A DNA stretch of 64,000 bases from CAILUF01 sp964505265 (GTDB lineage Bacteria > Pseudomonadota > Alphaproteobacteria > Rickettsiales > UBA1997): NCBI GenBank assembly GCA_964505265.1, contig CAZDGN010000002.1:1-64000 (forward strand). Reading direction: 5' to 3'. The position numbers and the translations under genes were made by a program. Position 1 is the first letter of the stretch, and each line of letters begins with the position of its first letter. This document shows positions 60,568 through 64,000 of the stretch, one piece after another. The notes below the pieces were generated by a model, which was not told where the DNA came from, did not search any database, and saw only the letters and a program-made list of their open reading frames with translations.

Positions 60568-61464
60568 TTAAGAGTTATCTTCAAGTCCTTTTTGGAATTT
60601 TTTTGACCAATTCTTAACCAGAATAATTAGACTAAAAAGAATAATCAAGGCACCAACCCAAACCCATAAGTCAAATTTTTCAGCAAATATAAAGTAAGCA
60701 ATAATGCTGGTAAAAATTAAACGAGTAAAATCAAATGGCTGCAAATTGGCTAAATTATTTCGGCAATATGCCTTGGCAATAAGTTTGTATGAAAAATTCG
60801 ATAGGATTCCAAGTATAAAAAATTCTAAAATATCATTATCTTTAACTGGCTCAAAATAAGGCATTGCAAGTGGAATAGAAATTATAAATTGAAAAAAATT
60901 CATATTAGCTACTATTAGTTTTGGACTGCTGGTTTTAGTCATAATTTTGGTTACTAAATTTGAAATTGTCCATAATAAAACAGAGAGAAAAGAAAAAATA
61001 TATCCCGAATTAAATTCGTTAAAACCTGGACGCAATATTATTAAGACACCTGAAAAACTTAGAATACAAACTAAAAAAATTTTTCTAGAAATTTTTTCTT
61101 TAAAAAATAAAGCTGATGCAATTATTGTGGCAATTGGGGTTAAAAAACTTAAAGCAACAGCTTCAGAAAGTGGCAATATACTTACGGCTTTAAACCAACA
61201 AAACATTGAAATTGTGCCGTTGGCACTGCGAATAATATGAAGTTTTAAATTAGTGGTTTTAAAAATATTAGTCTTGTCCTTGATAATGCTTGGCATAGTA
61301 AGAATTAATCCAAAAAAATTCCGCATCATAACAATAAAGAAAATATTGTAATCAAGACTTAAAATTCTAACCATAGCAATAATAATCGATAAAATTAGGC
61401 TTGATAAAATAATGTCCTTTGTTCCATTTTTATTGCGCGTAAGGTGCCTAAATTTTTTTAACAT
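60568..61464 (-). CDS. EamA/DMT-family transporter
   Basis: A 298-residue membrane protein with ten hydrophobic segments in two EamA repeats (about residues 15-140 and 150-285). The repeats show MFCWFKAVSILPLSEAVALSFLTPI and FILGILSNFSYKLIAKAY with LANLQPFDFTRLIF, typical of drug/metabolite transporters. Rickettsiales members of this family import S-adenosylmethionine, but the substrate here is open. Its start overlaps the end of the helicase gene by seven bases. Confidence 0.86.
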   Translation of the reverse strand: MLKKFRHLTRNKNGTKDIILSSLILSIIIAMVRILSLDYNIFFIVMMRNFFGLILTMPSIIKDKTNIFKTTNLKLHIIRSANGTISMFCWFKAVSILPLSEAVALSFLTPIATIIASALFFKEKISRKIFLVCILSFSGVLIILRPGFNEFNSGYIFSFLSVLLWTISNLVTKIMTKTSSPKLIVANMNFFQFIISIPLAMPYFEPVKDNDILEFFILGILSNFSYKLIAKAYCRNNLANLQPFDFTRLIFTSIIAYFIFAEKFDLWVWVGALIILFSLIILVKNWSKKFQKGLEDNS

Positions 61465-62738
61465 TCCGATTTAATTTTTTTGTAAAAATTAACGGCATTT
61501 TTGTCAGCAATTATTTTATTATAATTGATGGATTCAATGAATAATCCGCTTAGAGTTTTAACTCTGGAAATAGCAACGTAAGATTGTCCAGGGCTAAATA
61601 CATTGGATAAATCGCAAGAAATTTTATCTAAAGTTAGACCTTGTGATTTATGAATGGTAATAGCCCAAGCTAAAATTAATGGAATTTGAGATATCGATGC
61701 TTCAATTTTTATAGTTTTAGTATCATGGTCAAATTTTTCGAGGTTCCATTCTTCTGGACTAATTGTTAAAATTTTATTGTTAGCAAATTCAACAATTGGA
61801 TAATTCTTCTTGGGCGAAAAATCACGAATAATTCCAAGTGAACCGTTAATAACCCCCTCCTTTTGATGAGTGTTTTTAATCATCATCACTTGAGCCCCAA
61901 TCTTTAATTTTAGGACCTGGTAAGCCAAACAATTTTTCTTCAAAAAATCAATTTTATAGAGATCTCCAGAAAAATCTGCCTTGTATTCAAATTCTTTATT
62001 GGCAATATTTTGCATAAATTTTGCATTGATACGTTCTACTCTATCATTATGAGTTGTTAAAATGGTGGGCTTTATTGACTGATTTTGATCGGCAATGTTA
62101 ACGCGAGAATCTAAGATTTTTTGATCATTTAGATTAACGATTCCAAAGCGAAGATTGTTCAAGATATCTATAAAATCCTTATCGGATTGACGAAAGGCCT
62201 TTGTGAGAATAAAGTTTTTAAAATTAAAATCTTCCCAAATTTTAGAATTGAAGCAATAGCTAATTTCTTCATTAAATTTATTAACCGGGGGTAATTGCAA
62301 GAAATCTCCAAAAAATAAAACCTGCAAACCGCCAAAAATTTTTTTACTTTGACGAATTTCTCTAAAAACTATGTCAAGAATTTCTAATAATTCTGGAGAA
62401 ATCATCGAGATTTCATCGATAGCAAGAGTTTTGGTTTTAAGGATTCTTTTGCGTATTTTGCTAAATTTTGTTTGTTTTAAATTAGCTAAAATTTGCTCTA
62501 TTGGATGATTAGCTAGTCCAATTCCAGCAAATGAATGAATAGTTGACCCACCAATATTGATTGAAGCTATTCCTGTGCTTGCCGTAATTTCTAGACCTAA
62601 ATGTGAAAAATTTTTCTTTAGGTAATTTAACAAATAAGACTTACCAGTTCCAGCCCCGCCAGAAATAAAAACATTATCGCCATTTAAATAGGATTCGACA
62701 ATTTTTTGCTGTTGTATTGATAGATTTGCAGTTTCCAA
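61458..62738 (-). CDS. Pif1/RecD-like superfamily 1B DNA helicase
   Basis: A 5'-3' DNA helicase of the Pif1 type. Walker A is ISGGAGTGKSYLL, followed by ASTGIASINIGGSTIHSFAGIG (the Pif1 signature in two blocks), the Walker B box LAIDEISMI and FFGDFLQLPPV. The C-terminal motif WAITIHKSQGLTLD and AISRVKTLSGL complete it. No ATG is near the front. The TTG at 62762 lies in a terminator stem, so I prefer the TTG at 62738 (426 residues). The start remains uncertain. Confidence 0.87.
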   Translation of the reverse strand: METANLSIQQQKIVESYLNGDNVFISGGAGTGKSYLLNYLKKNFSHLGLEITASTGIASINIGGSTIHSFAGIGLANHPIEQILANLKQTKFSKIRKRILKTKTLAIDEISMISPELLEILDIVFREIRQSKKIFGGLQVLFFGDFLQLPPVNKFNEEISYCFNSKIWEDFNFKNFILTKAFRQSDKDFIDILNNLRFGIVNLNDQKILDSRVNIADQNQSIKPTILTTHNDRVERINAKFMQNIANKEFEYKADFSGDLYKIDFLKKNCLAYQVLKLKIGAQVMMIKNTHQKEGVINGSLGIIRDFSPKKNYPIVEFANNKILTISPEEWNLEKFDHDTKTIKIEASISQIPLILAWAITIHKSQGLTLDKISCDLSNVFSPGQSYVAISRVKTLSGLFIESINYNKIIADKNAVNFYKKIKSEC

Positions 62739-62744
62739 TTGATA

Positions 62745-62787
62745 ATAAATAAAACAACCCAAATACCTAGAGATATTTGGGTTGTTT
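62745..62787 (-). terminator. Rho-independent terminator after the DsbA-like gene
   Basis: A perfect 14-base stem, AAACAACCCAAATA (62752-62765) and TATTTGGGTTGTTT (62774-62787), encloses the loop CCTAGAGA. On the minus strand it is followed by TTTTATTT. It lies 17 bases after the DsbA-like stop, in the right place and direction. Confidence 0.85.
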
Positions 62788-62803
62788 GTTATAAGAAAAT
62801 TAA

Positions 62804-63658
62804 TTATTTGGTGCGTAAGGCATTAATTTTTTCTTTGAAGGTATTAACATCGACGGCGCCAGGGATCAATTCTTCACCGATAATGAAACCAGGAGTTCCA
62901 GAGATACCAACTGAAGAACCTAAAGATAAGTTATCTTGTAAGATTTTTTCAATTTTATCCTTATCATTTTTCAAAGCATCTTCAACTTTTTTAATATCAA
63001 TTCCAGCAGATTTTGCAGCATTGATAGCAGCTTTTTTTCCTTTGTCGTTGGTTTTCATAAGGGCATCATGAAATTTTCTGAAAGAATTTGGAGCGATTAA
63101 ATTAACGGCAATCGAAACTTTGGCCATTTCAAACGATGCTTCGCCAAGAATGGGGAAGTCACGATAAATAATACGAAGTTTTGTATCGGATTTGAGGAGT
63201 TCATCAACTGTGGCTTGGGCTTTTTTGCAATAACCGCAGGCATAATCATAGAATTCAACGATTGAAACATCATATCCCTGAGGAGCATATTGAGGAGAAT
63301 TTTCATCATTAAATAACTCATTTTGCTTTTGACCAATATTTTTTTGAGCATTTTTGGTTTGCTCTTCCATCATTTTCTTTTGCATATTTTGAACTGAATT
63401 GATGATGGCTTGAGGATTTGCTTCAATCCATTTGGCAATAACTTCTTCAGTGTCTTTGACATTATCTACTGATTTATTTGGATCTAGCCCAGTTGATTTA
63501 GTGTCAGATTGAGCGGTTTCTGCCTTATTTTCAACAGAATCTTTGGTTTTTTTTGCATTAAAAGCATAAAAACCGGCTCCAATAACAGAGGCAACGATAA
63601 TTGTAGCCAAAATTAATTTTAAATTTGAAGGCTTTTGATGTTTTTTTGAAAATGACAT
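62804..63658 (-). CDS. DsbA-like thiol:disulfide protein with membrane anchor
   Basis: A 284-residue protein with an N-terminal hydrophobic anchor or signal (about residues 14-33), a helical spacer (about 65-115) and a DsbA/Com1-type thioredoxin domain. The active site is C141-G-Y-C144 in YDYACGYCKKA, and the cis-proline loop is GISGTPGFII. It would form or shuffle disulfides in the periplasm. Its layout is like the 27-kDa Com1-type proteins of Coxiella and Rickettsiales. It is divergent from rnhB. Confidence 0.9.
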   Translation of the reverse strand: MSFSKKHQKPSNLKLILATIIVASVIGAGFYAFNAKKTKDSVENKAETAQSDTKSTGLDPNKSVDNVKDTEEVIAKWIEANPQAIINSVQNMQKKMMEEQTKNAQKNIGQKQNELFNDENSPQYAPQGYDVSIVEFYDYACGYCKKAQATVDELLKSDTKLRIIYRDFPILGEASFEMAKVSIAVNLIAPNSFRKFHDALMKTNDKGKKAAINAAKSAGIDIKKVEDALKNDKDKIEKILQDNLSLGSSVGISGTPGFIIGEELIPGAVDVNTFKEKINALRTK

Positions 63659-63730
63659 GATTGAAAAAATTAAAATTATTAATAAAATTTAACTGAAATA
63701 ATATCTAAATAATAAAATTAATTTTTTGCA

Positions 63731-64000
63731 ATGCAACCAACTTTTTTAATTGAAAATAATTTTGATACAAAAATAATTTGTGGTATTGACGAAGCGGGTC
63801 GAGGCCCGTTAGCGGGTCCAGTTGTTGCTTGTACTTTTTTGGTTAATAGAGAAAAAATTTTACCAAAAATTAATGATTCCAAAAAAATTTCAAAATCAAA
63901 ACGCCGAAAAATTTTTCAAGACTTAATTGATAATCATAAATATGGAGTTGGAATTGTTGATAATTTTCAAATCGACAAAATTAATATTTTGCAAGCAACA
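63731..64000 (+). CDS. rnhB: Ribonuclease HII, N-terminal part
   Basis: The gene runs off the right edge after 90 codons. The catalytic start ICGIDEAGRGPLAGPVVAC (D20, E21) and LPKINDSKKIS are diagnostic of RNase HII, which removes RNA from RNA-DNA hybrids and single ribonucleotides from DNA. The rest, including the other two catalytic aspartates, is outside the window. It is divergent from the DsbA-like gene with 72 bases between. Confidence 0.93.
   Translation, partial: MQPTFLIENNFDTKIICGIDEAGRGPLAGPVVACTFLVNREKILPKINDSKKISKSKRRKIFQDLIDNHKYGVGIVDNFQIDKINILQAT

Noticed and set aside
1..64000. Possible reassignment of TGA to tryptophan in the host
   Set aside because: Only three genes here end in TGA, and each has a TAA a few codons later in frame, which first looked suggestive. 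However, conserved proteins are full length in the standard code and their tryptophans are all TGG, so reassignment is not supported.

Overview
The window is a gene-dense, strongly A+T-rich bacterial chromosome segment. I read it as a reduced-genome alphaproteobacterium, most like the Rickettsiales or a similar host-associated order. Supporting signs are heme synthesis from an ALAS-type HemA, a DnaA-related HdaA, a 41-residue ribosomal protein L36, a BolA/monothiol glutaredoxin pair, and operons normally intact in free-living relatives that are scattered here (nuoD and nuoF alone, F1 ATPase genes in two places). It differs from classical obligate intracellular Rickettsia in having leuA, ilvA, glnA, purK and pyrB, plus cell-wall genes (mreB, mreC, ldcA, mltA, a MurU-like enzyme) and a secretin. 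The exact lineage cannot be fixed from the sequence alone. Translation is standard: conserved genes read through full length with TGG tryptophans, and almost all end in TAA or TAG.

Layout. 0-10.3 kb: the start of tuf, then pepP-hemC-rpmJ, nuoD, ldcA (all minus) and leuA-mreB-mreC-lpd (plus). 10.3-12.9 kb: an accessory patch with an AbrB/PIN toxin-antitoxin pair, a truncated secreted-protein reading frame between inverted repeats, and a decayed IS4-like transposase. 12.9-25.8 kb: a long minus-strand run with pyrB, an ABC ATPase, grxD, bolA, a TauE permease, pnp, rpsO, truB, atpG-atpA-atpH, a secreted unknown and priA. 25.9-28.6 kb: a transaldolase, an AlbA_2/ATPase regulator broken by one stop codon, and a tandem repeat. 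28.6-41.4 kb: ychF, mltA, a thioredoxin-like protein, rsmE, pstC, ccmB, manC, a thiE-like gene, yggS, tRNA-Arg, glnA-purK and atpD-atpC. 41.6-48.1 kb: a minus-strand envelope cluster (MurU-like enzyme, MsbA-like exporter, nadC, a membrane-anchored unknown, an ABC-2 permease, a secretin). 48.3-53.4 kb: nuoF, ispDF, ubiB with a small membrane partner, and ilvA. 53.5-55.3 kb: a Panacea/DUF4065 gene, a two-helix membrane protein and xthA as one unit. 55.4-64 kb: gshB, a GNAT enzyme, a charged unknown, hdaA, gatC, ruvX, hemA, an EamA transporter, a Pif1-like helicase, a DsbA-like protein and the start of rnhB.

The genes cover respiration and ATP synthesis (nuoD, nuoF, lpd, atp genes, ubiB), heme and cofactor synthesis (hemA, hemC, nadC, ispDF), thiol and iron-sulfur handling (gshB, grxD, bolA, dsbA-like), wall and envelope upkeep, and RNA or protein synthesis (pnp, rpsO, truB, gatC, tRNA-Arg). 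The best candidates for something new are the Panacea plus membrane-protein pair coupled to xthA, the hairpins between F1 ATPase genes that could set subunit ratios, and the secretin/ABC-2 permease/membrane-protein cluster.
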